From assembly GCF_020054945.1 (NCBI RefSeq), contig NZ_JAIHAU010000005.1, positions 1 to 64,000 of the forward strand: DNA of 64,000 nucleotides. The letters are read 5' to 3'. Below are positions 26,132-35,217 of the stretch, one piece after another. This stretch comes from Mahella sp. (lineage in GTDB: Bacteria; Bacillota; Clostridia; Mahellales; Mahellaceae). The translations under genes and the position numbers were made by a program. A model generated the notes under the pieces. It did not search any database. It was not told the origin of the DNA and was given only the letters and a program-made list of their open reading frames with translations. Positions within the stretch are counted from its first letter, which is position 1; each line of letters starts with the position of its first letter.

Positions 26132-29100
26132 TCACTGTACTATAGAGAGTTTAATCTGCCCAAAGCATCCTTCGGGTACCAACACCTCGTCGGATGTAAA
26201 TTCATGGCCTATGGTACGGAATGACCGCGAATCGGTCCATGGGCGTTTGCCGCTCTTCTGATGCAATGGGCCCATCATATTCCTCGGACTGCCCATCATC
26301 TCTATGCCTATCTCGTTTACGCCGTCGTGAAGGAATTCAGTTATATCGGCGCTATTCGCGGCACGCCACGGTATATGTGCCGCGATATTGCCGTTTACCC
26401 ATACAGCCGCCGTGGTAGCTCTGTATTCGCCCAAATCGATATATACCCGTTGCCCGTCTTTTATGTGCAACTCTATGCTTTCCTTATACACCATGCCGCC
26501 CGGGTAATTCGGGTAACCCTGCGAGCACCAGTCGCCAAAATGCAGCCTGTCGGGTTCGGCTATAATGGCTTTGGTCAACGGATCCACACCGAAATTACTT
26601 ATGATATAGCAATCCTCAAGCTCCATGCGGTTCTCGTACCGGCAGCTTAATTCTATTTCATGACGGCCTGGCAGCAGCAACGGAAGCTCGATTTTATCGA
26701 AACTTTTATCCAGATACCAGCCGTGCGGCTCATTAGATATGAGCATATCGTCAAATGTGATGTCGAAGTCCTCAGCATTTTCCACCAGGAAATACACATG
26801 CCCTATCGGCCGCTCATTTACATCAAATGCAAAGCGCAGCTGCACATGAGCCCCATCATTCGGATGCGGCGTATAAATCCAACGCCAGCGCTGTTCCAGA
26901 CCGTTGACGGCTACAGAACGCATGCCCAAACGCTTGCGTATGGCCTCCTGGGCCTGCCATACCTGCATAAACGGCGACCAGTCCTCGCCGTCAAAGCGGT
27001 ACTGGCAATGATCCAATGTAAGCGCATTCGGATCGGTACGGGCAAAGTCGCATACCGGCCCTATATACCTCGCATCTATCTCTTTAACCGGCTCGTATGC
27101 TATATCGGCCGGTTGACGGCTCTCATCCACCACATACAGCATGGATGCCGCCGGACCGAATTCGGCGTCAAACACCATATAGCCATCTTTGACATCGGCG
27201 GCTACCGGTCTGATATCACCGGTCAATGCCTCCCATTGTTCTATATGCCCTATGCCCTTTAGCCAGATGCGCACTTTATGGGTATTATTGCGGTCGGTAT
27301 TTACTATAAAGAATATGTGATCGTTATCCGCACAGCGCTCCATATATATGAAGGCCTCGTCTTGTTGTCCGGCTTTATCGTCTATACTTATAGTGCGCGG
27401 TAATATGCCGTCCAATGCTCTTTCTATCCGGCACGGTTCATCATCGACGACTATTATATTCTCATGTGCAAATACCTCGGCCAGCCCTTGGTCGGGGCGG
27501 GCATCCACCATGGTGGGACATGGCTTTACAGCTACCACCTTGCCGCCCTTATCCATAAAAGCCTTCAATAAATCCGCTGTACTGCGCCTTATGGTAATCA
27601 TGGGCGGCAGAATAACAGCCTTGTATGCCGCTTTATTTACTATAAAGGAAGCGTCGTCTACGCGCCCATAATCCTCTATAACGGATTCATCTCCAAGATC
27701 AAAATCGCGGTGCATAGCCAAAATGCCATCGCATAGCTTTTGGAAAGAACGCCCCATCTCATCCACTTCGCTGTCATTCTCCCCAGTGAAGCAGCACCAT
27801 GCGCTTTCTATGGGGTGCACCACCAATATGTCGCGCTTGACTTGACCCGATGAGAGCATAAGCGACAAGCGCGCAAAATAGTCCTCGGTTACCTTGTTAT
27901 ATTTCCACCATGTATTATTGTAATTGTATGACCCAGGATAGTCGCGTTTGCGGCAGCCGCGCAGCGAATAAAGCGCCAGATGCTGACATCGCATATTGAC
28001 GCCCAGCGCATACTGCCAGTCGCCTACCCATTTCTGGCCTTCAAAAGTAAAGTCCCAGCCGGTGCAGCCGTAAAGCTCTGACACCACGCGGCTGCGGCCG
28101 AATTGATTGGCCATGCTGCTGCATTGTTTCACTGTCAGCGTTTCGCTTATGGACTCGGTCAATATATCTATGCCGGGCTGGTGTTCATATTGATAATGCG
28201 GCATGACGCTGCCGCCGCTCCTTATGCATTGCGCAAAGTCGTTTTCATAAAGGTAATGGCCGGTGAACCTCAAACCATGTTCATCGCACCATTGGCCAAT
28301 TTGCTTGGAGTATGCCTCTACGAACAATTCCGATACTGTACGCCAATAATCGTGTCTGACTTCTGTGGATTTATCACCGTCAAAGAATATGTACGGTAAG
28401 AATTGTAATATATCATAGCCGCGTTTCTGCTCAAAATATCGCGGGAATGCATCGGTCCACGGTATGCCTCTCATGCCAGGATTGTGACCGGAAAAAATGT
28501 TAGGCTCATCGGTAAATATGCCGGGTATCGTTTTGCCGAATTCCTGACCGAATCGTTCATAATACGGTTGATAAACCGACTCTATAAAAGTGCGCACGCT
28601 TTTAGGATTCAGATTATCAGCATAGGCATCGCCGTTGAACCAATCGCTCTTGGCGCATATCTCACGCCTGAAGCCTACAGCGCGTCTGTCGGGCGCTACA
28701 GTATCGCCCGAATTCAATTGAGCCAGCGATGCTATCTTTTTATCATCCATTTGTATATAGAAAGCTGATAAAACACCCTCGACTTTTTGGCCGGGCTCCA
28801 ATTCTACCATCGTGAGCAACTTGGCCCTTCCTTCATCGCCTATCTCAGCTGCCACCATGCTGCCGCCAAAGCCCGACGGCCAACGGTCCTCGTCGTACAG
28901 CCAAGCATTCATGCCCACCTCTTTGGCCGTATCTACCGCCGCCTTCACGCATTCCATCCACTCCTCACCCATAAAAGGCGTCTCCAGCCCCTCGCGCGAG
29001 TGCATGAAAAAGCCGCCCATGCCGGCCTGTTTCATGTTCCTGATCTGCCAGGCCACTTCCTCAGGGCTTAGCCTGTCATTCCATGCCCAGAACGGTGCGC

Positions 29101-29149
29101 TCCTATAGTCCTCTCCAGGATTGCCAAACTGCCGTCTTAATTCTTCCAT
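26132..29149 (-). CDS. GH106-like glycoside hydrolase (alpha-L-rhamnosidase-like)
   Basis: A 1005-residue protein matching the Glyco_hydro_106 type. It opens with APFWAWNDRLSPEEVAWQIRNM, then GMGGFFMHSREGL and YDEDRWPSGFGG, signature stretches of this family. The middle holds the barrel and a glutamine-amidotransferase-like domain (about 500-580), and the last 300 residues are beta-rich jelly-roll, with GMVYKESIEL near the end. No signal peptide, so it acts on imported glycosides. Characterised GH106 enzymes release alpha-L-rhamnose from pectic glycans; the specificity here is inferred. Confidence 0.78.
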   Translation of the reverse strand: MEELRRQFGNPGEDYRSAPFWAWNDRLSPEEVAWQIRNMKQAGMGGFFMHSREGLETPFMGEEWMECVKAAVDTAKEVGMNAWLYDEDRWPSGFGGSMVAAEIGDEGRAKLLTMVELEPGQKVEGVLSAFYIQMDDKKIASLAQLNSGDTVAPDRRAVGFRREICAKSDWFNGDAYADNLNPKSVRTFIESVYQPYYERFGQEFGKTIPGIFTDEPNIFSGHNPGMRGIPWTDAFPRYFEQKRGYDILQFLPYIFFDGDKSTEVRHDYWRTVSELFVEAYSKQIGQWCDEHGLRFTGHYLYENDFAQCIRSGGSVMPHYQYEHQPGIDILTESISETLTVKQCSSMANQFGRSRVVSELYGCTGWDFTFEGQKWVGDWQYALGVNMRCQHLALYSLRGCRKRDYPGSYNYNNTWWKYNKVTEDYFARLSLMLSSGQVKRDILVVHPIESAWCCFTGENDSEVDEMGRSFQKLCDGILAMHRDFDLGDESVIEDYGRVDDASFIVNKAAYKAVILPPMITIRRSTADLLKAFMDKGGKVVAVKPCPTMVDARPDQGLAEVFAHENIIVVDDEPCRIERALDGILPRTISIDDKAGQQDEAFIYMERCADNDHIFFIVNTDRNNTHKVRIWLKGIGHIEQWEALTGDIRPVAADVKDGYMVFDAEFGPAASMLYVVDESRQPADIAYEPVKEIDARYIGPVCDFARTDPNALTLDHCQYRFDGEDWSPFMQVWQAQEAIRKRLGMRSVAVNGLEQRWRWIYTPHPNDGAHVQLRFAFDVNERPIGHVYFLVENAEDFDITFDDMLISNEPHGWYLDKSFDKIELPLLLPGRHEIELSCRYENRMELEDCYIISNFGVDPLTKAIIAEPDRLHFGDWCSQGYPNYPGGMVYKESIELHIKDGQRVYIDLGEYRATTAAVWVNGNIAAHIPWRAANSADITEFLHDGVNEIGIEMMGSPRNMMGPLHQKSGKRPWTDSRSFRTIGHEFTSDEVLVPEGCFGQIKLSIVQ

Positions 29150-29278
29150 AATGTTTTATACCCCCTATGTGCTTAAAAAGCAATCATTGCAAACATTATA
29201 CAACATAAGCGGAATAAAATCCACAGCTTTTTCGGCAATTTGCGGTTCGGAAATTGGTTAGCTCGGTAACGATTAGTC

Positions 29279-29572
29279 TCAAGGCAATATAAACTTCAAT
29301 ATCACCAAAAGTATAACGCCGGGTACGCCTAAAAAGCCAACTATGAGGGCAGTCAAGGGATTGATGGCCAGTGTAAAACCGAAATAGCCGCCTATCAGAT
29401 TAAGCAGCCACAATACAACACCGCCTATTATGCCATTGTATATGAGACGCCATACTATCTTGAGCGGCACCAGCAACAGCCAGCCCACCAAATAAAGCAG
29501 CACCAGCCCTCCTGCAAAAGCCAGTATAGTACTGAATGGTATATCTATGGCCAATAAATTAAACCACCACAC
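29279..29572 (-). CDS. bofA: Pro-sigmaK processing inhibitor BofA family protein
   Basis: A 97-residue, very hydrophobic protein with two or three membrane helices and the family end NPLTALIVGFLGVPGVILLVILKFIL. In sporulating Firmicutes BofA holds the SpoIVFB protease inactive in the forespore outer membrane, timing sigmaK activation. The GTG start is preceded by AAGGAGG at 10 nt. Its place after dnaX-ybaB-recR-yaaL is conserved and supports a spore-forming host. Confidence 0.9.
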   Translation of the reverse strand: MWWFNLLAIDIPFSTILAFAGGLVLLYLVGWLLLVPLKIVWRLIYNGIIGGVVLWLLNLIGGYFGFTLAINPLTALIVGFLGVPGVILLVILKFILP

Positions 29573-29768
29573 AACAAGAGCCTCCTTACGATCGGCCTTC
29601 TTTCATTCAAATGTGCTATTATAGTCACAGCACTTTGATAATCGATAGGCAGTTGCAGCAAGTCTTGGTTTGCTGCGTAAAAGTTGATCCGGGATCCAAC
29701 GAATTTATTCGTGGGAGTATGCCACGATCGATATTCTATGTATATGTCGGACAGCCTGTATGCAGAAC

Positions 29769-30038
29769 TCAACCTTCCAGGCCGTCGGCATCGATTTTTA
29801 TGCCCAGTACTTTTGCCTGCTTTATAAGGTACATATACTTGCGCCGGGCAGCCTCCACACCGTATATCGCATAGTCCACAAGGTCCGGGTCATTGACGCT
29901 GTTAAAGAAATTTTGCGCAGCCAGCCATTCCTCTCTGGCCTGCTGCAATGTATTCATAAATTCAACGGTTTCTTGGTCATACGCGCTGTTATCCTCGGGT
30001 ATATCGCCTAAGAAACTCAGAAAAGCCAACTTTTTCAT
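29769..30038 (-). CDS. yaaL: YaaL-type DUF2508 protein
   Basis: An 89-residue, acidic helical protein of unknown function. VEFMNTLQQAREEWLAAQNFFN and DPDLVDYAIYGVEAARRKYMYLIKQAK are family-typical. It is found between recR and bofA in many Firmicutes, as here. GGGAGGATT lies 11 nt before the ATG. Confidence 0.85.
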   Translation of the reverse strand: MKKLAFLSFLGDIPEDNSAYDQETVEFMNTLQQAREEWLAAQNFFNSVNDPDLVDYAIYGVEAARRKYMYLIKQAKVLGIKIDADGLEG

Positions 30039-30111
30039 TTTAGGTTAATCCTCCCAATAGAATGAAATAGACATTTTAATTATTTCCATTCATTGAGAGG
30101 ATTATACATCA

Positions 30112-30711
30112 TCACATCTCGCGGCGTCCTTCCAATGCCCTGGCTATGGTCACCTCATCGGCATACTCCAGGTCGCCGCCCACCGGTATACCGTTGGCTA
30201 TGCGCGTCACCTTAAAGCCCATGGGTTTGAGCAGGCGCGATATATAAAGGGCCGTGGCCTCCCCTTCCACACTGGGATTTGTGGCCAGTATAACCTCTTT
30301 TACCTGGCTGTCGCGCAAACGGGTCAGCAGCTCCTTTATGCGTATGTCGTCGGGGCCCACGCCATCTATCGGGGATATTGCACCGTGCAATACATGGTAA
30401 AGCCCGTTATACCCTCGCGTTTTCTCCATAGCCACCACATCGGTAGGATTCTCCACGACGCATATCGTGCTGCTATCGCGTGCAGGGCTGCTGCATATCG
30501 CGCACGGGTCCACGTCGGTCAAGTTACCGCATATCGAGCAGTATATTATCTTATCCCGCGCATCGTTTATCGACTGGGCCAGGGTGTGTACGGCATCCTT
30601 GGGCATATGCAGCATATAAAAAGCTAACCTCTGCGCCGTCTTAGGCCCTATGCCGGGCAGTTTCGAGAGTTCGTTTATCAGACGCGAAATCGGTTCAGCA
30701 TAATAATTCAT
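30112..30711 (-). CDS. recR: Recombination mediator RecR
   Basis: A 199-residue protein that works with RecF and RecO to load RecA on gapped DNA. The N-terminal helix-hairpin-helix ([20 protein letters not shown]) is followed by a four-cysteine zinc finger ([16 protein letters not shown]), a Toprim domain ([16 protein letters not shown]) and the Walker-B-like C-terminus [16 protein letters not shown]. Length and motifs are normal. It begins 13 nt after the ybaB stop. Confidence 0.97.
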   Translation of the reverse strand: MNYYAEPISRLINELSKLPGIGPKTAQRLAFYMLHMPKDAVHTLAQSINDARDKIIYCSICGNLTDVDPCAICSSPARDSSTICVVENPTDVVAMEKTRGYNGLYHVLHGAISPIDGVGPDDIRIKELLTRLRDSQVKEVILATNPSVEGEATALYISRLLKPMGFKVTRIANGIPVGGDLEYADEVTIARALEGRREM

Positions 30712-30723
30712 ATTTCGCCCCGG

Positions 30724-30921
30724 TTAAAATAGACCGGGTATATTTAATCCTCCTGTGAGTTTTTGCATTTCCTCAGCCATCATATCCTCGGCCTTATGCA
30801 ACGCCTCGTTGCACGCAGCCAGTATCAGATCCTGCAGCATCTCCACATCGTCCGAGTCCACAACCTGAGGGTCGATCTTTATATCGACGAGTTCCTTTTT
30901 ACCAAATCCTCCTTTTGGCAT
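30724..30921 (-). CDS. ybaB: YbaB/EbfC nucleoid-associated protein, internally shortened
   Basis: Only 65 residues against about 105-115 in the family. The usual N-terminus (MxKGGF) and the usual C-terminal half ([16 protein letters not shown] to [11 protein letters not shown]) are joined directly, so the first long helix and first strands (about 45 residues) are missing. No frameshift: the deletion is in frame. The ATG follows AGGGGA. YbaB forms DNA-binding dimers partly through the missing helix, so function is doubtful. It sits next to an inserted GH4 gene in an otherwise conserved dnaX-ybaB-recR order. Confidence 0.85.
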   Translation of the reverse strand: MPKGGFGKKELVDIKIDPQVVDSDDVEMLQDLILAACNEALHKAEDMMAEEMQKLTGGLNIPGLF

Positions 30922-30936
30922 GTTCCGGTCCCCTTT

Positions 30937-32187
30937 CTATTTTAAATAATCCACTTCGGGATAGCTGCGCAGTATATCGTCCACCATGGCCTTAGCCACA
31001 TCGTATTGGCCTACCAGCGGATGGGACATGAGCGCCAGCACCGCCTTGTCGTATGAGCCTTCGTATATGGCCTGCACCGTCATGGATTCAAAAGCCTTAA
31101 CCGCCTGTACCAGGCCTCTTACATAAAGCGGCATCTTTATGGCATCGGTGCGCCACATCTTAAGCGCATCTATATCCTCCGCCACCTCTACTACCGCATT
31201 GTCATCCAGACCCGCTATACGTCCGCGATTGCGTATATTGACTATAAAGCGGCGTTTTTGGCCCGAAACATAGGCGGCCATAAACGGCACCACGGCGTGG
31301 CTGTACCATATAGCGTTCCTTTGCCTTATAAGCTGTGGTATCTCGTCGAGTTCAGGCTGTGCGAACAATCTGCTCAACTGTTGCTCGTTCTCATACAACA
31401 CCTGACCGCGCACAGGCTGTTGTCTTTGTTCCTCCACCACCTTGCTATGATGATAAAAATGCCGCAGAAACGGCACCGGCACCAGCCCCATGCCGCGCAC
31501 AAGGTCAGCGTCTATTCCCAGTCCGAGCTGTTCTGTATGCTCCAATACAGCGGCGGTAATATCATCTCCATTATAATATATATTACTATAAAAGCCGAGA
31601 TGATTCAAACCAAAATATCGTCCGCTCAGTCCGTCATAGTCGAGATTCAAAACGCCGGCCACGCGCTCGAGGACGACAAGCGGTAGATCGCATATCCCTA
31701 TTATATTTATATTCTCGCGATTTAAAATTGCCTCCACCACTATGCTGGCGGGATTGGTCAGATCCACCACCAGCGCTTCGGGCGCCCATCGGCGTATATC
31801 GGCTGCTATGTCGGCCATAACCGGCACGGTGCGAAGCGCACAGCTAAACCCGCCCGGGCCTACTGTTTCATCGCCGGTAATCCCATAGCGGCGCGGTATA
31901 GACTCGTCTATGGCTCTGGCTTGCATGCCGCCGACGCGGATCTGACATAATATAAGCTGGCTGCCTTCTATAGCCCTCTTGCGATCGGTGGTAAATGTAA
32001 CCGCGGTATCGATACCCGCTTTATGGAACATATTAGCTCCAAAACGCGCCAGATCTGCGAGTTTTGACTCGTTCCTCCCGTGCAGCGCCAGCTCTGTAAC
32101 CCTTATATCCTCCTTATGTTGCACTAACGCCTCAAAGAGCAGCGACGTATAGTAGCTGCTGCCACCAAGTACACTGAGTTTAATCAT
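30937..32187 (-). CDS. GH4 glycosidase (NAD-dependent, 6-phospho-glycosidase type)
   Basis: A 416-residue member of family 4, which cleaves glycosides through a redox mechanism using NAD+ and a divalent metal. The Rossmann motif VLGGSSYYTSLL starts at residue 6. GICDLP carries the metal-binding Cys, NHLGF the next conserved His, and GGFSCALRT lies near the active site. Its ATG overlaps the dnaX stop (8-nt overlap), so it is translationally coupled to a replication gene, which is unusual. Specificity (alpha or beta, phosphorylated or not) is not decided. Confidence 0.88.
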   Translation of the reverse strand: MIKLSVLGGSSYYTSLLFEALVQHKEDIRVTELALHGRNESKLADLARFGANMFHKAGIDTAVTFTTDRKRAIEGSQLILCQIRVGGMQARAIDESIPRRYGITGDETVGPGGFSCALRTVPVMADIAADIRRWAPEALVVDLTNPASIVVEAILNRENINIIGICDLPLVVLERVAGVLNLDYDGLSGRYFGLNHLGFYSNIYYNGDDITAAVLEHTEQLGLGIDADLVRGMGLVPVPFLRHFYHHSKVVEEQRQQPVRGQVLYENEQQLSRLFAQPELDEIPQLIRQRNAIWYSHAVVPFMAAYVSGQKRRFIVNIRNRGRIAGLDDNAVVEVAEDIDALKMWRTDAIKMPLYVRGLVQAVKAFESMTVQAIYEGSYDKAVLALMSHPLVGQYDVAKAMVDDILRSYPEVDYLK

Positions 32188-33823
32188 CTATTACCTCCAC
32201 TTTATCCTCTCCAAAAAGTTCTTTGGCTTTTTCCACTATGTCGACATCCTTTGCCGACTCATGCGCCGCAGATTGACCGGTAATACATTTTACCCTTAGT
32301 TCTTTGCCGGTTATAGCCGATATGGCCTTCTCCACCAACTGCCGGTTCTCATCCTTTTCGATAGCGGCAGCGAAGATGCTTTTACCCTCAGGAAATGCAA
32401 GCGTCAACTGTTCGCCTTCCAGAGCCGTCGGTGTGGCGTTGCACAGAAAGGTGTATACGGTCATCTTTTCCTTTTTTACAGCCTGCAATATGGCAGACCA
32501 TGCGCGCATGACCTCGTTTAATCCACCGGCTTTTGTCTCATTCTGCACTGAAGCAGGCTGAGCAGGCGGTTTGTCGGCAGCTTTGGGCTTTTTGGGGATC
32601 GGTTTGGCCTGCTGCGCCGGCTCGGTTTGAGCACTTTGTCTTTCGGCCCCTGCCGTGCCGCCGCTGTTCATCAATCTGTCCAGCTTGCCTTCCAGCATAT
32701 CCATGCGCGCTACTATGGCATCCATAGAGCTCGCCTCCCTCAAATGGCACAGCTTTATAACCATCATCTCCACGGTTATGCGCGGCTGAGCGGCAAAACG
32801 CAATTGATTATCGGTAACCGAGAGTATATCCATATATGCCACAAGCTTTTGCTCGTCGATCTTGTCGGCTTGGGCTTTGTAGATATCCATTTGATGCTGC
32901 GAGGCCCATATCATTGTCTCAGGCTGGCGGCAGGACTTGACTATCATGAGATCGCGCACATACCAAGCTATCTCGCGTACAAGGGCGGTTAGGTCCCTGC
33001 CCTGCTCCACCGCCTGGTCTATCGACGACAAAGCGCCTCCGTCATCTCCTGCTATAACGGCATCGATCAGACCGGCTATAAAGTCGGTGCCACTGGCGCC
33101 CAGCATATCCAATACGTCGGCATAACCTATATTGCCATCGCAAAAGGATAAGGCCTGATCCAGCATGCTCAGGGCGTCCCTCATAGCCCCCTGTGCCGAG
33201 CGCGCTATGAGCCGCAGCGCTTCATCCTCGGCGTGCATCTCCATAGCGGCCAGTATAACGCGCATGCGCTCGACCATATCCTGCTCGCCTATGCGCCTGA
33301 AATCGTAGCGCTGGCAGCGCGACAGTATGGTGGCGGGCAGGCGATGGGGCTCGGTGGTAGCCAGTATGAATATCACATGCTGCGGCGGCTCTTCCAATGT
33401 CTTGAGCAGCGCGTTAAAAGCACCCGTAGACAGCATATGCACCTCGTCTATTATATATATCTTATAGCTCCCTATGGTGGGGGGATACTTCACCTTCTCC
33501 CTCAGGTCACGTATCTCATCCACGCCGTTATTGGAAGCGGCATCTATCTCTATTATGTCCATATTGCTCTCATCGGAAAGCTTTGTACATACATCACAGC
33601 GGCCGCACGGATTACCGTCCACAGGCGACAGGCAATTGACTGCCCTGGCCATTATCTTGGCTGTGCTGGTCTTACCCGTACCCCTTGAGCCACAAAAAAG
33701 GTATGCGTGAGCTATGCGATGGTTCATTATCTGATGCCTCAACGTCCTGACAATGGCCGGCTGGCCGTACACATCGTCGAAGGTTTGAGGCCGCCATTTT
33801 CTGTATATCGCTGTATATGCCAT
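32180..33823 (-). CDS. dnaX: DNA polymerase III subunit gamma/tau
   Basis: Clamp-loader ATPase of the replisome. From MAYTAIYRKWRP (ATG at 33823; the frame is open to 33835) it has 547 residues. Visible: Walker A GSRGTGKTSTA, zinc motif with CGRCDVC, Walker B IIDEVHML, sensor TTEPHRLPATILSRCQ, then a lid, a Pro/Ala/Lys-rich linker (about 385-440) and the tau-type C-terminal domain. I saw no run of A long enough for a clear gamma frameshift site. It starts the dnaX-GH4-ybaB-recR group. Confidence 0.96.
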   Translation of the reverse strand: MAYTAIYRKWRPQTFDDVYGQPAIVRTLRHQIMNHRIAHAYLFCGSRGTGKTSTAKIMARAVNCLSPVDGNPCGRCDVCTKLSDESNMDIIEIDAASNNGVDEIRDLREKVKYPPTIGSYKIYIIDEVHMLSTGAFNALLKTLEEPPQHVIFILATTEPHRLPATILSRCQRYDFRRIGEQDMVERMRVILAAMEMHAEDEALRLIARSAQGAMRDALSMLDQALSFCDGNIGYADVLDMLGASGTDFIAGLIDAVIAGDDGGALSSIDQAVEQGRDLTALVREIAWYVRDLMIVKSCRQPETMIWASQHQMDIYKAQADKIDEQKLVAYMDILSVTDNQLRFAAQPRITVEMMVIKLCHLREASSMDAIVARMDMLEGKLDRLMNSGGTAGAERQSAQTEPAQQAKPIPKKPKAADKPPAQPASVQNETKAGGLNEVMRAWSAILQAVKKEKMTVYTFLCNATPTALEGEQLTLAFPEGKSIFAAAIEKDENRQLVEKAISAITGKELRVKCITGQSAAHESAKDVDIVEKAKELFGEDKVEVIDD

Positions 33824-33842
33824 AAACATCATCACCCATTAC

Positions 33843-33872
33843 ATTATACCAGAAATATATACATATAGACAA
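33843..33872 (-). promoter_or_regulatory. Promoter of dnaX
   Basis: TTGTCT (33867-33872) and TATAAT (33843-33848), spacer 18 nt, about 20 nt upstream of the dnaX start. Confidence 0.6.
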
Positions 33873-33879
33873 AAAACCG

Positions 33880-33908
33880 TTGAGTAGAGATAAAAAATAG
33901 TGTAAAAT
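33880..33908 (+). promoter_or_regulatory. Promoter of the MFS transporter gene
   Basis: TTGAGT (33880-33885) and TAAAAT (33903-33908) with a 17-nt spacer, back to back with the dnaX promoter. Confidence 0.6.
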
Positions 33909-33941
33909 AGCTGAGTAGTAACGGAATTTAAAGGGAGAAAT

Positions 33942-35132
33942 ATGAAAAAATCAGATTACATGCAGCTGCCTAAGCGATTATCCACTTTGGAAGCCGCTTA
34001 TTGGTCGGCCAGCGCCTGCTATTATGCCTACATAGTGATGTATTTGAGCCAGCGAGGTTACAGCAACAGCTCTATAGGAGCTATTATGTCGCTGACCGCT
34101 GTTATATCCATAATATCACCGCCCATATGGGGTTATGTGAGCGATCGTACAGGGGCTATAAATAAGGTCATGGCCGCATGCGCCTCGCTGACCGCTATAG
34201 CAATACTTATATTGCCTTCTATAAATCAATTATGGGCCATAACCCTTATAATGGCTCTGATAGCCTTTACCGACAGCCCGAATCCACCGCTTTTGGACAG
34301 TGTGGTCATGCAGAATATGCACCGCATGAGCAATACCAGCTATGGAAGCATACGGCTGTGGGGGTCTGTAGGCTATGCCATAACAGCCTATCTTATAGGT
34401 CTATTTATGGAAATATACGGTACCGGCATTATGTTCATAGCATACAGCTTTTTCGCCATATTCATTATAAAAATGGTGCTGTCGTTACCCGATCCCGATG
34501 TTGTTATAAAGTCTGAGGATACCGCAAGCACTAAAGCGCACCCCAGCGCGCTATCACTGTTTACCAATCCGAATTTTGTGCTATTTCTGATATTCGGCTC
34601 GCTCCTTTTTACGCCGCATAAAGCCAGCTTTACATTTTTACCCCAGCTATTTTCGAGCATCGGTGGCACCAGCGCTCAATTGGGGGCGGCATGGTTTGTA
34701 TCGGCGGCCAGCGAAGCGCCGATATTATTTCTTGGGCAGCGCCTTAATACACGCTATAAGCCGTTGCATATCATATTGCTATCATCCGTATTTTTCATGG
34801 CGCGTTTGGTGATATACGCTTTTACCTATGCGCCATGGCTGGCTATATTGAATCAGGTATTGCAAGGCTTATCCTTTGGCCTGTTTCTGACCGGCACGGT
34901 ATATTATATAAACGAGATAGCCCCCGACGGCCTCAAGGCTACCGCTCAGACCATAGCCACCGCGGCATACATGGGCATAAGCGGCATACTGGGCAGTTAT
35001 CTCGGCGGCGTTATAATAGATCGCTACGAGATACACGCAATATATAAGGTAGGCATAATAGTGCAAGCCATAGCAGTGGCAGGCTTCGTGCTGTCCAATA
35101 TGATACTGCGTCATAAAAATGCTGATATATGA
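33942..35132 (+). CDS. MFS transporter (MFS_1-like)
   Basis: A 396-residue inner-membrane protein with about 12 predicted helices. The loop between helices 2 and 3 reads WGYVSDRTGAINK, matching the MFS signature. SNTSYGSIRLWGSVGYA and GLFLTGTVYYINEIAPDGLKATAQT are typical of the MFS_1-like branch, which includes nucleoside and disaccharide proton symporters. Substrate not predictable. AAAGGGAG precedes the start. Confidence 0.82.
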   Translation: MKKSDYMQLPKRLSTLEAAYWSASACYYAYIVMYLSQRGYSNSSIGAIMSLTAVISIISPPIWGYVSDRTGAINKVMAACASLTAIAILILPSINQLWAITLIMALIAFTDSPNPPLLDSVVMQNMHRMSNTSYGSIRLWGSVGYAITAYLIGLFMEIYGTGIMFIAYSFFAIFIIKMVLSLPDPDVVIKSEDTASTKAHPSALSLFTNPNFVLFLIFGSLLFTPHKASFTFLPQLFSSIGGTSAQLGAAWFVSAASEAPILFLGQRLNTRYKPLHIILLSSVFFMARLVIYAFTYAPWLAILNQVLQGLSFGLFLTGTVYYINEIAPDGLKATAQTIATAAYMGISGILGSYLGGVIIDRYEIHAIYKVGIIVQAIAVAGFVLSNMILRHKNADI

Positions 35133-35153
35133 TATAAATATGCGAACATATGT

Positions 35154-35182
35154 TTGACTTTTGAAGATAATAGCAGTATAAT
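35154..35182 (+). promoter_or_regulatory. Promoter of the radical SAM gene
   Basis: TTGACT (35154-35159), 17-nt spacer, TATAAT (35177-35182), 36 nt before the start codon. Confidence 0.75.
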
Positions 35183-35217
35183 ATAGGCGAAGATTGAGTT
35201 GGAAAGAGGACGAATAA

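Noticed and set aside
29545-29772. 75-residue frame between yaaL and bofA
   Set aside because: It overlaps the bofA start, has no ribosome-binding site and no similarity I recognise.
32180-33823. Programmed frameshift producing gamma from dnaX
   Set aside because: No A-rich slippery heptamer followed by a clear stem in the expected region.
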